Positions 23,644 through 36,600 of a DNA stretch of 64,000 bases are shown piece after piece. The notes under the pieces were generated by a model, which did no database searches, had not been told where the DNA came from, and saw nothing but the letters and a program-made list of their open reading frames with translations. This stretch comes from Amphiduros pacificus (lineage: Eukaryota > Annelida > Polychaeta > Phyllodocida > Hesionidae), in assembly GCA_949316495.1 (NCBI GenBank), contig OX439007.1, forward strand, positions 7,282,049 through 7,346,048, given 5' to 3'. A program made the position numbers and the translations under genes. Numbering within the stretch: the first letter of the stretch is position 1; every line of letters begins with the position of its first letter.

Positions 23644-24910
23644 TGTTCTGCCTTGTGAGGGGGATACTGGGAGAAGCTACCCACTGTGTCCCTAGGGGAC
23701 TGAGGTTCTGCCTTGTGAGGGGGACACTGGGAGAAGCTACCCACTGTGTCCCTAGGGGACTGAGGTGCTGCCTTGTGAGGGGGATACTGGGAGAAGCTAC
23801 CCACTGTGTCCCTAGGGGACTGAGGTTCTGCCTTGTGAGGGGGACACTGGGAGAAGCTACCCACTGTGTCCCTAGGGGACTGAGGTGCTGCCTTGTGAGG
23901 GGGATACTGGGAGAAGCTACCCACTGTGTCCCTAGGGGACTGAGGTGCTGCCTTGTGAGGGGGATACTGGGAGAAGCTACCCACTGTGTCCCTAGGGGAC
24001 TGAGGTTCTGCCTTGTGAGGGGGATACTGGGAGAAGCTACCCACTGTGTCCCTAGGGGACTGAGGTGCTGCCTTGTGAGGGGGATACTGGGAGAAGCTAC
24101 CCACTGTGTCCCTAGGGGACTGAGGTGCTGCCTTGTGAGGGGGATACTGGGAGAAGCTACCCACTGTGTCCCTAGGGGACTGAGGTGCTGCCTTGTGAGG
24201 GGGATACTGGGAGAAGCTACCCACTGTGTCCCTAGGGGACTGAGGTGCTGCCTTGTGAGGGGGATACTGGGAGAAGCTACCCACTGTGTCCCTAGGGGAC
24301 TGAGGTGCTGCCTTGTGAGGGGGATACTGGGAGAAGCTACCCACTGTGTCCCTAGGGGACTGAGGTGCTGCCTTGTGAGGGGGACACTGGGAGAAGCTAC
24401 CCACTGTGTCCCTAGGGGACTGAGGTTCTGCCTTGTGAGGGGACACTGGGAGAAGCTACCCACTGTGTCCCTAGGGGACGGAGGTTCTGCCTTGTGAGGG
24501 GGATACTGGGAGAAGCTACCCACTGTGTCCCTAGGGGACTGAGGTGCTGCCTTGTGAGGGGGATACTGGGAGAAGCTACCCACTGTGTCCCTAGGGGACT
24601 GAGGTTCTGCCTTGTGAGGGGGATACTGTGAGAAGCTACCCACTGTGTCCCTAGGGGACTGAGGTTCTGCCTTGTGAGGGGGATACTGTGAGAAGCTACC
24701 CACTGTGTCCCTAGGGGACTGAGGTTCTGCCTTGTGAGGGGGATACTGGGAGAAGCTACCCACTGTGTCCCTAGGGGACTGAGGTTCTGCCTTGTGAGGG
24801 GGATACTGGGAGAAGCTACCCAATGTGTCCCTAGGGGACTGAGGTGCTGCCTTGTGAGGGGGACACTGGGAGAAGCTACCCACTGTGTCATTAGGGGACT
24901 GAGGTGCTGC
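23644..24910. repeat. 60-bp minisatellite, ~21 units
   Basis: Each unit starts gttctgccttgtgaggggga and ends ctaggggactgag. Few positions vary: gttctg/gtgctg, ggatact/ggacact, ctgggag/ctgtgag, plus a 1-bp loss near 24441. As 60 is a multiple of 3, several frames on both strands stay open (up to 451 codons on minus). In the longest minus frames the two commonest variants both change the amino acid and the 1-bp loss shifts frame, so nothing indicates selection on a protein. Confidence 0.96.
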
Positions 24911-25933
24911 TAGGGAGAAAGCCATCTATTAAAATGCAAAAGTTGGTACCTGTTATCCTAATTGTTATACAGATGTAAGAAAATGGATTTCTAACGGATG
25001 ATGACTGCTGGTTGTTTCTCTCTTGTAAGAATTAAAATAATTTAGTGATAGATTTTATTTAATAAACAAATTTTCAATTCTAAAAAGTTAGATGCAATAT
25101 GTGGTCGTTGTTTGGGGTTTCCTTGATCTATATTTATATCAACCAATCAGAGCAATCCCCCCAAGAACAGTGACATTATTCGCCCGCTGCACAAACCCAT
25201 TGCAACAAGAGGTACTTGATAGTCCTAGTACAGATATTTGGACTAGCATAGTCTATGTGTTTTAGCACCATTTGTATGGAGAGTGGTCCTTTCTAGATCA
25301 CGTGATCACCGGATTTATACCCTGGTACATGTCCTTATGAACAATGTTCTAAAATGCATTGTTTTACAAATGGAGGCATATTATTTAAGAGCCAATATCA
25401 TAGAATTTTACTTTATCTTGATGATTAGATGACAAGTGAGTTCAATATATCATTACACGATGCGTAGGAGGTGCGTATTACTTGATTCCAGACCAGATAG
25501 TTTGGTGGTCAATTGTTTCAAGTGAAGGGGAAATGAGGGGAACCAAAAAGCACTGTGTCACACATTTACCTGTGAAATCAATCTCCTGCCAATCTGCAGA
25601 TACCGGGCAAAAAACCAGGCGATACCTTTCAGCGTTTTATCAAGGGAGCATGTCTGTTTCACTAGATAGCCATTTCACCGATGTTAAACTTACGTGAAGG
25701 TCACTTCAATTCTTTCACCCCAATGTGACAGCTTTTCTTATTTTACCATCAAACCAAAAGGCAATATGTGACAAAACATCAGTGAGATAGGAAGACGTGA
25801 AGGATAGCAAACTGGCATTACCAGCACCCTCAGGGGATCTATGGCACAGCCAACCCATACCGTGATACGCATGCGCCAAGATGAAGTCATGATAAGGAGA
25901 CAACAGGCCACTTCCCATTATAGATAAAACAAG
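24911..25933. other. Intergenic, no recognised feature
   Basis: Nothing identifiable between the 60-bp and 12-bp arrays. Confidence 0.5.
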
Positions 25934-26205
25934 CCCAGAAAATATCCCAGAAAATATCCCAGAAAATATCCCAGAAAATATCCCAGAAAATATCCCAGAA
26001 AATATCCCAGAAAATATCCCAGAAAATATCCCAGAACATATCACAGAAAATATCCCAGCAAATATCCCAGAAAATATCCCAAAGAAATATCTCAGATCGC
26101 AGAAAATATCCCAGAAAATATCCCAGAAAATATCCCAAAGAAATATCTCAGATCGCAGCAAATATCCCAGAAAATATCCCAGAAAATATCCCAGAAAATA
26201 TCCCA
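25934..26205. repeat. 12-bp minisatellite, ~22 units
   Basis: The unit is cccagaaaatat. Two longer variant blocks (containing aaagaaatatctcagatcgc) show that a multi-unit segment was itself duplicated near 26078 and 26136. The minus frames read DIFW, GYFL or GIFS tetrapeptides and are not treated as genes. Confidence 0.95.
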
Positions 26206-28180
26206 TCATTCAGGATTATAAAACCAGGTCCAGGATGAATTAATAAATACATAAATCATGTTAACATTCTGTACTATCTTTGATACAATAGGTCATAATA
26301 TGATCTGTACGAAGAATTCAATTATTTAAATTATTTATTTCAATCTTTTCATTCTGGCGGAGTATCGCATTTTGTAATACTATATCACCTTTCAGAGAAT
26401 TCACAACGATTTGTTATGCTCTGAAACATAATGAAGACCCACATTCAATCCTCATATCTTTGAATTTAAGTGAGGATATCTTGAAATATTATTTCATCTT
26501 TGCACACAATGTGCCCGATCAGCACACATATAGATTAATTTATTCTGACCTCCCAGCGAGTTTGAATTCCTCTTTAACATCGAAATGAAGATTGCTTTGT
26601 GTGGAATCAATAAAGATCTAAGGAACTCTTGACTGCGGGCTTCATTTTGATATCATTTTGTGTATTTGATTTTAAAGCCTAATGATGGTTCTACAGTAAT
26701 CATTATATAACACCAATGTTCTCTGTTATCAGCTCATGTTTCTTCGGGAATATAATCCTCATTCAAGGAACATTCATTAATTCATTCATTCATTCACTTT
26801 GTGTTTTACTGAGAGTGACAGTTGACATATGTCAAGACAGCCTCCCATCTTTAATATTTATATATGCCCGTATGATGTCTGCACGTGAGTGATGACAACT
26901 ATGGATCATAAATATTAGTTGTTGATTTTGCTGAATTGTCTCTCAGCGGGAATGATGAATTGCAAGCACCTATTTCTAGCCAGATATGTCAAACAATGGT
27001 GCCTCAGGTTCTAGCTTCAGAATATGTGGCACTTTTCGTGCGTTTGCGCATGCTCAAATATTCTTTTTTTTGTTTGATAAACCTCACAATGAGAGAACTT
27101 TTGCGACATCATATTAAGACTTTTGCGACATCATATTAAGACATTTACGACATTAGGCAACGACCCAAAAGTTTGAATGTGTTATTTGAGTAGGCTGGAG
27201 ACGCATGGTGATAGGTCTATTATTCTTTAAAGGATATTCACTTACGAGATGCACCCCTAGAATATCCCTGTACACAGGAGATGAACCGCATAGAAGACAT
27301 TCATATGCTTTTATTAACCGTGGGTGTCTCACAATGTGATACTGCAACTCTGCCCTTTAATAATATCGATGAAAATGTTCAACAAAACAAGGAACAACAA
27401 AAGGAAACTGAACTACTGTTGAAGTTTCTAGAAGAATGTACAGAAATTATTTCTGCCTAATTTGGGTCGAACCAGTGTCGCATATTACATATATTTTCAA
27501 AAGATTTTTACAATAAAACTTGAATCAAATATAAATATAACTGTACATCACAAGGCTAGTAGCGGATCCAGCACTCTCAATGGTTTCCATCAAATACATG
27601 TAAAAAAGAACCTGTCAATGTAGGTGCGAACCCCCTTGATCCGCCTGTATGATGGCTGCAGACAAACCGACTGCGCTTCATACTGACAACTGTGAAAATC
27701 GTTGTAATGGCGCACGAAATCACCGGAGATACCAACGCAAGTTGTGGAATAATGGGCGAGAAGTGCAAAATGGGAATGGCTTGTTTCTGGTTCTCTTCTT
27801 GGTTTTTTGAAATTGTCTGCTGTATGATAATCTGAATGATCAAGAATGTTAACTTTTAGCTGGGTGAACAAATAAACCGTTATCAAGCTTAGACCTATTG
27901 CCTAAAATCATTTCCATCGTAAATATCAATATATATTCCTGAAGCAAAATGTTTGAATTAATTATATTATCGTCTTTTTCAAACATAATTAGTTATTTCA
28001 AAATTTACCATATTCATGGGCTTACTTTAAAACTACATGTATATTGCTAATACATATAAGTTATGAAAAGTCTTCTAATTTCATTGCCAAAAAATGCATT
28101 CTGTATATCGAGTGATATATGCATTGTCCCCAAAAATATTCACCACCACAAAAGTCTACGCCATGGAGCTACTGTCGAGG
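26206..28180. other. Intergenic, short simple repeats only
   Basis: Contains attcattcattc near 26776-26799 and a 22-bp unit (cttttgcgacatcatattaa) repeated about 2.5 times at 27098-27150. No gene recognised. Confidence 0.5.
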
Positions 28181-28640
28181 AGGCCTCGGACCACTATTAC
28201 AATGTCCCATTGAAAACCATAGTAAATGCCTCACCTTCAAAAATTCATACAAAATATTCGTATCGACCTAGGGTATTTTGAAAAATACTTATAAGATGGC
28301 AAAAATATTTATCTTTCTAAAAGCAGAGTATGAAGTTAGGTTGACCATTGAAATTTTTTGCTAGGATCTGTTAAAGCGCCACCTATCTTGAAAACAAAGA
28401 ACAGAACATGGCAATATAGAAATGAGCCCCTCATAGCAAAGATCAATATATAGTCCCTTCAATTATTCTCATTATTTTTCTAATAACTTTGACAAAACAA
28501 GCCATTATTGTGCTATTAAATATCACGATTCATTTTATGTCTAATGTGATCTGCATCTCGTTATTATCATGTATAATAAGGGGGAGTAGGAAATTATCAA
28601 TCACTACTTTCGTATGCCCTGGTCCCACATATCAAATAGT
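28181..28640. repeat. 460-bp direct repeat, copy 1
   Basis: Matches 29546-30005 with no gaps and about three substitutions. It starts aggcctcggaccactattac and ends cccacatatcaaatagt. The start and end lack the TG...CA of LTRs, and no polypurine tract precedes copy 2, so a duplication or shared transposon part is likelier than an LTR pair. Confidence 0.93.
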
Positions 28641-29545
28641 AGACTCAGGTCTAATAGAGATCAAATATAGACCTAAATGCAACTTTATGCCAATTATAGT
28701 CATCTATGATATTACCCTAATTAAGTGCAGGTGTTAAAACAAGCATGCATGCTTACCTATATACCATAGTGCCACCTATTGGCTCCCCTGGTCTTACCAG
28801 ATTAGAGTACCATTCAGGGCATTTTGGTGCCACACAATAAGGGATGATTAAAACTAGTATTTCATTTTATATTGACTTCAAACTTTCAAAATCAAATTGT
28901 AAAGTAGGGATGCACATGTATAAATTTTAAATAACTACGCAAAAGAATTTTTTAATGCCAAAAAAAATCAAAAACTTTTTAAGAAATCATGAAAAAATGC
29001 TATTTTGTGCTGTAAAATGTTGTTTTGAGTCGATATTATAGGATAAAGAGTACAAAATGATACTTTATTATGCAAATTATTTAAATTTGAATGTTACCTT
29101 CTGATTTCATGCATAATTTATGAAATATTAAAAATAGAGATCCCTCTAAGAGCAATATATTAGGATATTACACAGAAAACAGAGAGTCTGAGAGCATGCA
29201 TTTTGCCTAATTGATGAGCATGAAGTTCACAATGGACATTTTATACAGCTTTTTCTTATACATCTTCACATTGTAAACTCTCTCTGCTGTGTATATTTAT
29301 TATATAAAATACACCTATTGACTTGTGCAGCATGTGGTCCAGGTGCCAATAGAGCATGCACTTCAATATAGAGGTTTATAGGGGTTGTTGGCATTGTCAT
29401 ACATTATATCAGGCAAAAAGGGACCTGATATGGATTAAACTACACTGGATCTATTTCCTATTTACATAAATTTACTAAATTAATTGACAAATCACTGCTC
29501 AAAAGATTCACAGTTGAAAGTTAAACTCCATGCTGTTTGCCTATT
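28641..29545. other. Segment between the 460-bp repeats
   Basis: 905 bp, very AT-rich, no reading frame with recognisable motifs. It could be the interior of a non-autonomous element or plain unique sequence. Confidence 0.5.
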
Positions 29546-30005
29546 AGGCCTCGGACCACTATTACAATGTCCCATTGAAAACCATAGTAAATGCCTCACC
29601 TTCAAAAATTCATACAAAATATTCGTATCGACCTAGGGTATTTTGAAAAATACTTATCAGATGGCAAAAATATTTATCTTTCTAAAAGCAGAGTATGAAG
29701 TTAGGTTGACCATTGAAATTTTTTGCTAGGATCTGTTAAAGCGCCACCTATCTTGAAAACAAAGAACAGAACATGGCAATATAGAAATGAGCCCCTCATA
29801 GCAAAGATCAATATATAGTCCCTTCAATTATTCTCATTATTTTTCTAATAACTTTGACAAAACAAGCCATTATTGTGCTATTAAATATCACGATTCATTT
29901 TATGTCTAATGTGATCTGCATCTTGTTATTATCATGTATAATAAGGGGGAGTAGGAAATTATCAAGCACTACTTTCGTATGCCCTGGTCCCACATATCAA
30001 ATAGT
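29546..30005. repeat. 460-bp direct repeat, copy 2
   Basis: Direct copy of 28181-28640, offset exactly 1365 bp, about 99% identical with no indels. Confidence 0.93.
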
Positions 30006-30803
30006 GGATGCACCATACAGAACATTGCGCCATTACTCCTCGTAGCAAACCTCGTTCTGGACAATGAGGGGGGCGTCTTTAACATTTCAGTGGAGCAAGA
30101 GAGTTAATAAATCTGGCAAAACGAGGTACTTTCCCTATTAAAAATGGTGGTGATGAGGCATGGGAATTAATGGACGATTGCTAACGACTTCCCTTATTCG
30201 CCTCATCAGCACCTTTGTGAGTGGTTAGCACCAACTCTAATGACTAATTTGCGCAAAGTAAAGAGCAAAACTACCACCGGAGTTGCTTAGAATGGGCCCT
30301 GATACAGGGTGATACAAAACCAATTATCCCAGAAGTGTTTCCTGGAAAATATATATTAATAGGAAACACATGGTAATATCACTTATATGAAGAGTGTGAG
30401 ATATATGAAGGTTATTTTTAATTCTTGTGTTGTTAATCATGCTAATATTTTATCCTGACTGTGAGATATTTAACAGGAAGTGGTGTTTTGTGATCATGCG
30501 CATTCCGCGGCCTCAGCCTTTTGTCACTGTTAGAATCATTTGCACAAACTTATTCATAAGCTATCTGCAAGGCAAGTGTTGAGAATAATGTCATGCATCA
30601 TGTTTCTTTGAGGATCTCGTTTTCCTTCTAAGGAACTAACTTTGGCAATGTCTTTGCAATATTGGTATCATAGGTTCCATGACGTCACATCGAGCAACAC
30701 TGGGATTATATCTTCGAGTATGATATGTAGATATTATACTGTTATTATACCCTTCTAATTCTCACTGCTTGAGTTTCACCCGTGTTAACCACCAGGTGTC
30801 TCT
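30006..30803. other. Intergenic; imperfect hairpin at ~30149-30213
   Basis: ggtggtgatgaggc (near 30149) and gcctcatcagcacc (near 30200) form an inverted pair with one mismatch. The surrounding sequence is a little GC-richer. Possibly a decayed MITE; no gene seen. Confidence 0.4.
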
Positions 30804-30816
30804 TGTATCATGTGCA

Positions 30817-31129
30817 TTTTTATGTTTTGTTTGTTTGGAGTTTTACATCAATTTCAACGTTATTTCAGTCATTTCGTGATGAGACCTACTTGTAGCAGAT
30901 ATAGTGTTGCCTCACTGAATTGTCATGTCGCAGGTCCTTGACATGACAACCCACCCGGTCACAGACTTACAAGGACAACAGGCAACCCGGGCCTCAGCTC
31001 ATATGGGAAATTGTATCATGAATTCAATCTCAACATGGCCGGGGATCGAACCCACAACCTTTGGATCACCAACAAGGAACTGGTGCTAATAAGCTGGTGC
31101 TCTAACCAACTGTGCCACGGCCTGTGGCA
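30817..31129 (-). mobile_element. tRNA-derived SINE, minus strand (copy 3)
   Basis: Same family and orientation as 10781-11100. On the minus strand it begins near the tRNA head (ggccgtggcacagttggtta), has B box gggttcgatcccc and ends near aaaacaaacaaaacat. It is flanked by tgtatcatgtgca (30804-30816) and tgtatcatgtaca (31130-31142), a 13-bp target-site duplication with one mismatch. Confidence 0.92.
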
Positions 31130-31142
31130 TGTATCATGTACA

Positions 31143-31524
31143 ATGCATACTAGGCTGGATGTGTGGCAATGACAGCTTATATGACTACAAATCTGTATGC
31201 TGCAAAGGGAACTCATTAATATTATGGCAATAAATGATGGTACAAAAAAACTGAGCAATTTTGGAATCTTGAGAATAGAAAGGCTGTTGTGGGTGTAATG
31301 AACTAATTGAAATAATATAACATGTCAATCAGCATTTGTTACCACTCTGAGCATAATGACTCAAGCCATCGATGTGAAAAAGGTTCTGGAACCCATTTTA
31401 GATCAAGACACAACTATACAGTTAATGTACCAACATTAGCAGAAATTGGCATCGATGTGAAAAAGAGTAAAAGCATCAATACAAATCCATATTTTCTACT
31501 GAAAACATGGAGAATATTGTCTTG
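31143..31524. other. Intergenic, possibly older LINE sequence near its end
   Basis: No recognisable coding motif. It borders the LINE fragment and may include decayed upstream LINE sequence. Confidence 0.4.
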
Positions 31525-32215
31525 AGGGAATGCTTGCAGGAAATAGCTCCAACACTACAAAAATATTCCAAGACTCACTTGACAAAGGAGCTATTATAGT
31601 CACAATCTTTAAAAAAGGAGATAAAAGCTGTGCAGCTAGATACAGGCCAGTTTCCCTGACATCTGTGCCATGTTAGATTTTGGAGCACATAATTGACAGA
31701 CATACAGTGAATCATTGTGAACTTCACAATATCCTGGTAAATGTTCAGCATGGTTTCAGAATGGGTCATTTGTGCAAAAGACAGTTAATCATAACATTAC
31801 AGGATATAATTAAAGCTAGAAACGAAGAAAAAAATGTTGATATTCTCATTCTTGATTTTAGTAAAGCCTTTGATATAGTCTGTCATGAAAGACTTAATAA
31901 TAAACTTGAGTATCCGATACAAAATAGTTGAAAGTGATAATGATGCAGTAAAACTGCAAGAAGAACTTAATACACTGGAGTCAAGGAATGGTCAAGTGAG
32001 TGGCAATTTCCCAGGAACTGTGACTGACTGGAACAATCTTCCCTCTGGTTTAACTACATTGTAATCTGGAAATTTGGCATCTCTCAGGAACTCCCTTGCC
32101 AGAGTGTAAATCCTGGTCTCAAGTAGCTGGTATTGCACCCCTAGTGCAAGCTTGCACTCTCGGCGGGATGCCAATTGGTTTTGCTGAATAAATTTACAGA
32201 TGTAGATGTATAGAA
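31525..32215 (+). mobile_element. LINE (non-LTR retrotransposon) reverse transcriptase fragment, internally deleted
   Basis: The translated pieces follow the order of a LINE reverse transcriptase. First ECLQEIAPTLQ (31527), then IFQDSLDKGAIIVTIFKKGD with a frame change near 31560, then YRPVSLTSVP, a TAG near 31674 where a Lys is usual, ILEHIIDRH, HGFRMG and ILILDFSKAFD (31850). After KLEY the frame jumps to VESDNDAVKLQEELNTLES (from ~31930), which lies well downstream in intact enzymes, and then to GTVTDWNNLPSGLTTL, typical of the extreme C-terminus. So at least two internal deletions removed the catalytic YADD region. The tail ends aataaatttacagatgtaga. The style is Jockey/CR1-like; the clade is not certain. 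It is dead. Confidence 0.88.
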
Positions 32216-32303
32216 GCTTGTATGTCCACAAAATCCACACATGCATAATCGATTTTAACACACCAGGTGGCAACAGGGCCAACTCAAGCAGTGAGAATTT
32301 GGG

Positions 32304-32751
32304 TGATGCTCGAATTGACACCATTTATATAATGTGATGCTCGAATTGACACCATTTATATAGTGTGATGCTCGAATTGACACCATTTATATAATGTGAT
32401 GCTCGAATTGACACCATTGATATAGTGTGATGCTCGAATTGACACCATTTATATAATGTGATGCTCGAATTGACACCATTTATATAGTGTGATGCTCGAA
32501 TTGACACCATTTATATAGTGTGATGCTTGAATTGACACCATTTATATAGTGTGATGCTCGAATTGACACCATTTATATAGTGTGATGCTCGAATTGACAC
32601 CATTTATATAGTGTGATGCTCGAATTGACACCATTTATATAGTGTGATGCTCGAATTGACACCATTTATATAGTGTGATGCTTGAATTGACACCATTTAT
32701 ATAATGTGATGCTCGAATTGACACCATTTATGTAGTGTGATGCTCGAATTA
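32304..32751. repeat. 31-bp minisatellite, ~14 units
   Basis: The unit starts tgatgctcgaattgacacca and ends tttatatagtg or tttatataatg. Variation is very low. The array starts just beyond the LINE fragment. Confidence 0.96.
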
Positions 32752-33244
32752 GATCACTCCACCTTGTTCGGTAGCCTAAAAGGGGACGAATTCATAATGA
32801 ATGTGACTTACACTGGTTTTTTGGGATTGCTTCTGTGCCCCTAGATACACGTTACCTTCTATTTGTATTAATGATCTAAAGCACTGATCAAGCTGACTGG
32901 GCTTTGCCAGAGAATTGGGAATTGAAAACACTTTTATATTTATGAGATTTTCACTTCACCATTAAACTTTACTTTTCCTGAAGTGTTAACTATTTGCTAT
33001 ACACCTATACACTGCTTTGTACTCCGAGTCGCATTTTACCCTTTCTTCTGGAAGTGAGAGACGGGTCTTTATTCATACACCGATCCACAATATTGACAGT
33101 TTTTGACCTGACCTAATTTGAAGGTCAAATATAACACGTGTCCGCCTTGTCACCCCGTCCTATACCCAACAAGCTGACCTAGTTAGGAAGAGCACGTATT
33201 CACGCTGAGCAGTGCTGAGCGACACCCAAAACCATCCCAAACAG
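32752..33244 (+). other. Possible promoter and non-coding first exon of the zinc-finger gene
   Basis: A moderately GC-richer stretch at ~33110-33240 ends in a near-consensus 5' splice site, aaacag|gtatgt, at 33244/33245. The next good acceptor on the plus strand before a believable coding exon is at 41033-41034. The exon start is not determinable from sequence. This gene model is an inference; the donor match alone could be chance. Confidence 0.35.
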
Positions 33245-33250
33245 GTATGT
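33245..33250 (+). promoter_or_regulatory. Candidate 5' splice donor (gtatgt)
   Basis: The preceding aaacag and following gtatgt fit the animal donor consensus closely. If used with the acceptor at 41034, the intron would be ~7.8 kb and hold the whole foldback element. Confidence 0.4.
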
Positions 33251-33418
33251 ATTTAGAGCATAAAAGGTTCATTTCACCATTTATGTTTCATTAAAATATT
33301 CCTATTAAACTATGTTAAACTTAACAGACATCACATGAACTCGTCGGCTTTAATTCTTGGCCTTCAGATTGTCCGGCTAAATCTGTAGATACATTTAGAT
33401 ACTTGTTATGCTGCACAC

Positions 33419-33427
33419 ATCATGTAC
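33419..33427. repeat. 9-bp target-site duplication of the foldback element, left
   Basis: atcatgtac, identical to 40814-40822 on the far side. Confidence 0.88.
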
Positions 33428-33699
33428 ACGTGCGGGAAAATATTTCACAGTTCACAGTTCACAGTTCATTTTTCAAATTTTTTTCAGAAAATATGACTTC
33501 GCGTTACATTTTAATTAAAAAACATATGACGCAATGCTTCAATTCTTTTCAAATTTTCAGGGATTACTACCAGGGGATATATATATTGCCACAAAAAATC
33601 CCAATGCAAAAAAAATAATTTAAAGGTGCAAAAAAAAATGTTGAAATTGGACTTTGAAAAAAAACCCAATATTATATATTCTACAGTTAAAAATAATTA

Positions 33700-36600
33700 T
33701 GAGAGCTGTTTCAATGGTGGTGTCCTTTAAAGGGATTCATCTATAGGGTCCCTAGTATCTTCCAGAATTTTTCACTAATTGAGCAATTTTTTTAAGGGGT
33801 TGAATTAGGAGGTCAAACATTACAAAAAATGAAAAAAATCAGTTTTTTTACACAACGATTTTTTTATATGAGGGTCATTTCAATGTTGTTTTTCTTTTTA
33901 GGGAACCATCTATCGGGTACCAAGTACCTCCCTGAATTTTTCACTAATTGAGCAATTTTTTTAAGGGGTTGAATTAAGAGGTCAAACTTGGAAAAAAATG
34001 AAAAACTCATAATTTTAATGGTTTTTTGCACAACGATATTTTGATATGAGGGTCATTTCAATGTTGTTTTCCTTTTCAGGGAACCATCTATAGGGTACCA
34101 AGTACCACCCTGAATTTTTCACTAATTGAGCAATTTTTTTAAGGTGTTGAATTAGAAGGTCAAACTTGGTAAAAATGAAAACTCTCATAATTTTAATGGT
34201 TTTTTATACCACGATTTATTTATATGAGGGTCATTTCAATGTTGTTTTCCATTTCAGGGAACCATCTATAGGGTACCAAATACCTCCCTGATTTTTTCAC
34301 TAATTGAGCAATTTTTTTAAGGGGTTGAATTATGAGGTCAAACTTGGAAAAAAATGAAAAACTCTCATAATTTTAGTATTTTTTTGCACAACGATTTTTT
34401 TATATGAGGGTCATTTCAATGTTGTTTTCCTTTTCAGGGAACCCTCTATAGGGTCCCAAATACCTCCCTGAATTTTTCACTAATTGAGCAATTTTTTTAA
34501 GGGGTTGAATTAGGAGGTCAAACCTGGAAAAAAATGAAAAAAATCTGTTTTTTTGGACAACGATTTTTTTATATGAGGGTCATTTCAATGTTGTTTTCCT
34601 TTTCAGGGAACCATCTATCGGGTACCAAGTACCTCCCTGAATTTTTCACTAATTGAGCAATTTTTTTAAAAGGTTGAATTAGGAGGTCAAACTTGGAAAA
34701 AAATGAAAAACTTTCATGATTTTAATGGATTTTTGCACAACGATTTTTTTATATGAGGGTCATTTCAATATGGTTTTCCTTTTCAGGGAACCATCTATAG
34801 GGTACCAAATACCTCCCTGAATTTTTCACTAATTGAGCAATTTTTTTAAGGAGTTGAATTAGGAGGTCAAACTTGGAAAAAAATGAAAAATTCTCATGAT
34901 TTTAATGGTTTTTTACACAACGATTTTTTTATATGAGGGTCATTTCAATGTGGTTTTCCTTTTCAGGGAACCATTTATCGGGTACCAAGTACCTCCCTGA
35001 ATTTTTCACTAATTGAGCAATTTTTTTAAGGGGTTGAATTAGGAGGTCAAACTTGGAAAAAAATGAAAAACTTTCATGATTTTAACGGATTTTGCACAAC
35101 GATTTTTTTATATGAGGGTCATTTCAATATGGTTTTCCTTTTCAGGGAACCATCTATAGGGTACCAAATACCTCCCTGAATTTTTCACTAATTGAGCAAT
35201 TTTTTTAAGGGGTTGAATTAGGAGGTCAAACTTGGAAAAAAATTAAAAACTTTCATGATTTTAATTGAATTTTGCACAACGATTTTTCATATGAGGGTCA
35301 TTTCAATATGGTTTTCCTTTTCAGGGAACCATCTATAGGGTCCCAAATACCTCCCTGAATTTTTCACTAATTGAGCAATTTTTTTAAGGGGTTGAATTAG
35401 GAGGTCAAACTTGGAAAAAAAAGAAAAATTCTGCTGATTTTAATGGTTTTTTGCACAACGATTTTTTTATATGAGGGTCATTTCAATGTGGTTTTCCTTT
35501 TCAGGGAACCATGTATAGGGTACCAAGTACCTCTCTGAATTTTTCACTAATTGAGCAATTTTTTTAAGGGGTTGAATTAGGAGGTCAAACCTGGAAAAAA
35601 ATGAAAAAAATCTGTTTTTTTTTACAACGATTTTTTTTATATGAGGGTCATTTCAATGTTGTTTTCCTTTTCAGGGAACCATCTATCGGGTACCAAGTAC
35701 CTCCTTGAATTTTTCACTAATTGAGCAATTTTTTTAAGGGATTGAATTAGGAGGTCAAACTTGGAAAAAAATGAAAAATTCTCATGATTTTAATGGTTTT
35801 TTACACAACGATTTTTTTATATGAGGGTCATTTCAATATGGTTTTCCTTTTCAGGGAACCATCTATCGGGTACCAAGTACCTCCCTGAATTTTTCACTAA
35901 TTGAGCAATTTTTTTAAGGAGTTACATTAGGAGGTCAAACTTGGAAAAAAATGAAAAATTCTCATGATTTTAATGGTTTTTTACACAACGATTTTTTTAT
36001 ATGAGGGTCATTTCAATATGGTTTTCCTTTTCAGGGAACCATCTATAGGGTACCAAGTACCTCCCTGAATTTTTCACTAATTGAGCAATTTTTTCAAGGG
36101 GTTGAATTAGGAGGTCAAACTTGGAAAAAAAAGAAAAATTCTGCTGATTTTAATGGTTTTTTGCACAACGATTTTTTTATATCAGGGTCATTTCAATATG
36201 GTTTTCCTTTTCAGGGAACCCTCTATAGGGTCCCAAATACCTCCCTGAATTTTTCATTAATTGAGCAATTTTTTTAAGGGGTTGAATTAGGAGGTCAAAC
36301 TTGGAAAAAAATTAAAAACTTTCATGATTTTAATGGATTTTTGCACAACGATTTTTTTATATGAGGGTCATTTCAATATGGTTTTCCTTTTCTGGGAACC
36401 ATCTATAGGGTCCCAAATACCTCCCTGAATTTTTCACTAATTGAGCAATTTTTTTAAGGGGTTGAATTAGGAGGTCAAACTTGGAAAAAAAAGAAAAATT
36501 CTGCTGATTTTAATGGTTTTTTGCACAACGATTTTTTTATATGAGGGTCATTTCAATGTGGTTTTCCTTTTCAGGGAACCATCTATCGGGTACCAAGTAC

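Noticed and set aside
23570-24925. 451-codon minus-strand frame and overlapping frames in the 60-bp array, as a repetitive protein
   Set aside because: A 60-bp unit without stops opens several frames on both strands at once. The commonest variants change the amino acid, a 1-bp loss shifts the phase, and no start or splice context supports a gene.
25715-26209. 164-codon minus frame with GYFL/DIFW/GIFS repeats as a membrane protein
   Set aside because: The 12-bp unit gives hydrophobic tetrapeptides in each minus frame. Nothing outside the array supports coding.
28181-30005. LTR pair of a short retroelement
   Set aside because: The repeats do not begin TG and end CA, no polypurine tract precedes the right copy, and no 4-6-bp duplication is seen at the outer ends.
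33403-33618. 71-codon frame and its mirror at 40623-40811 as a conserved small protein
   Set aside because: Both are the same inverted terminal block of the foldback element; the match is structural and the frames lack motifs.
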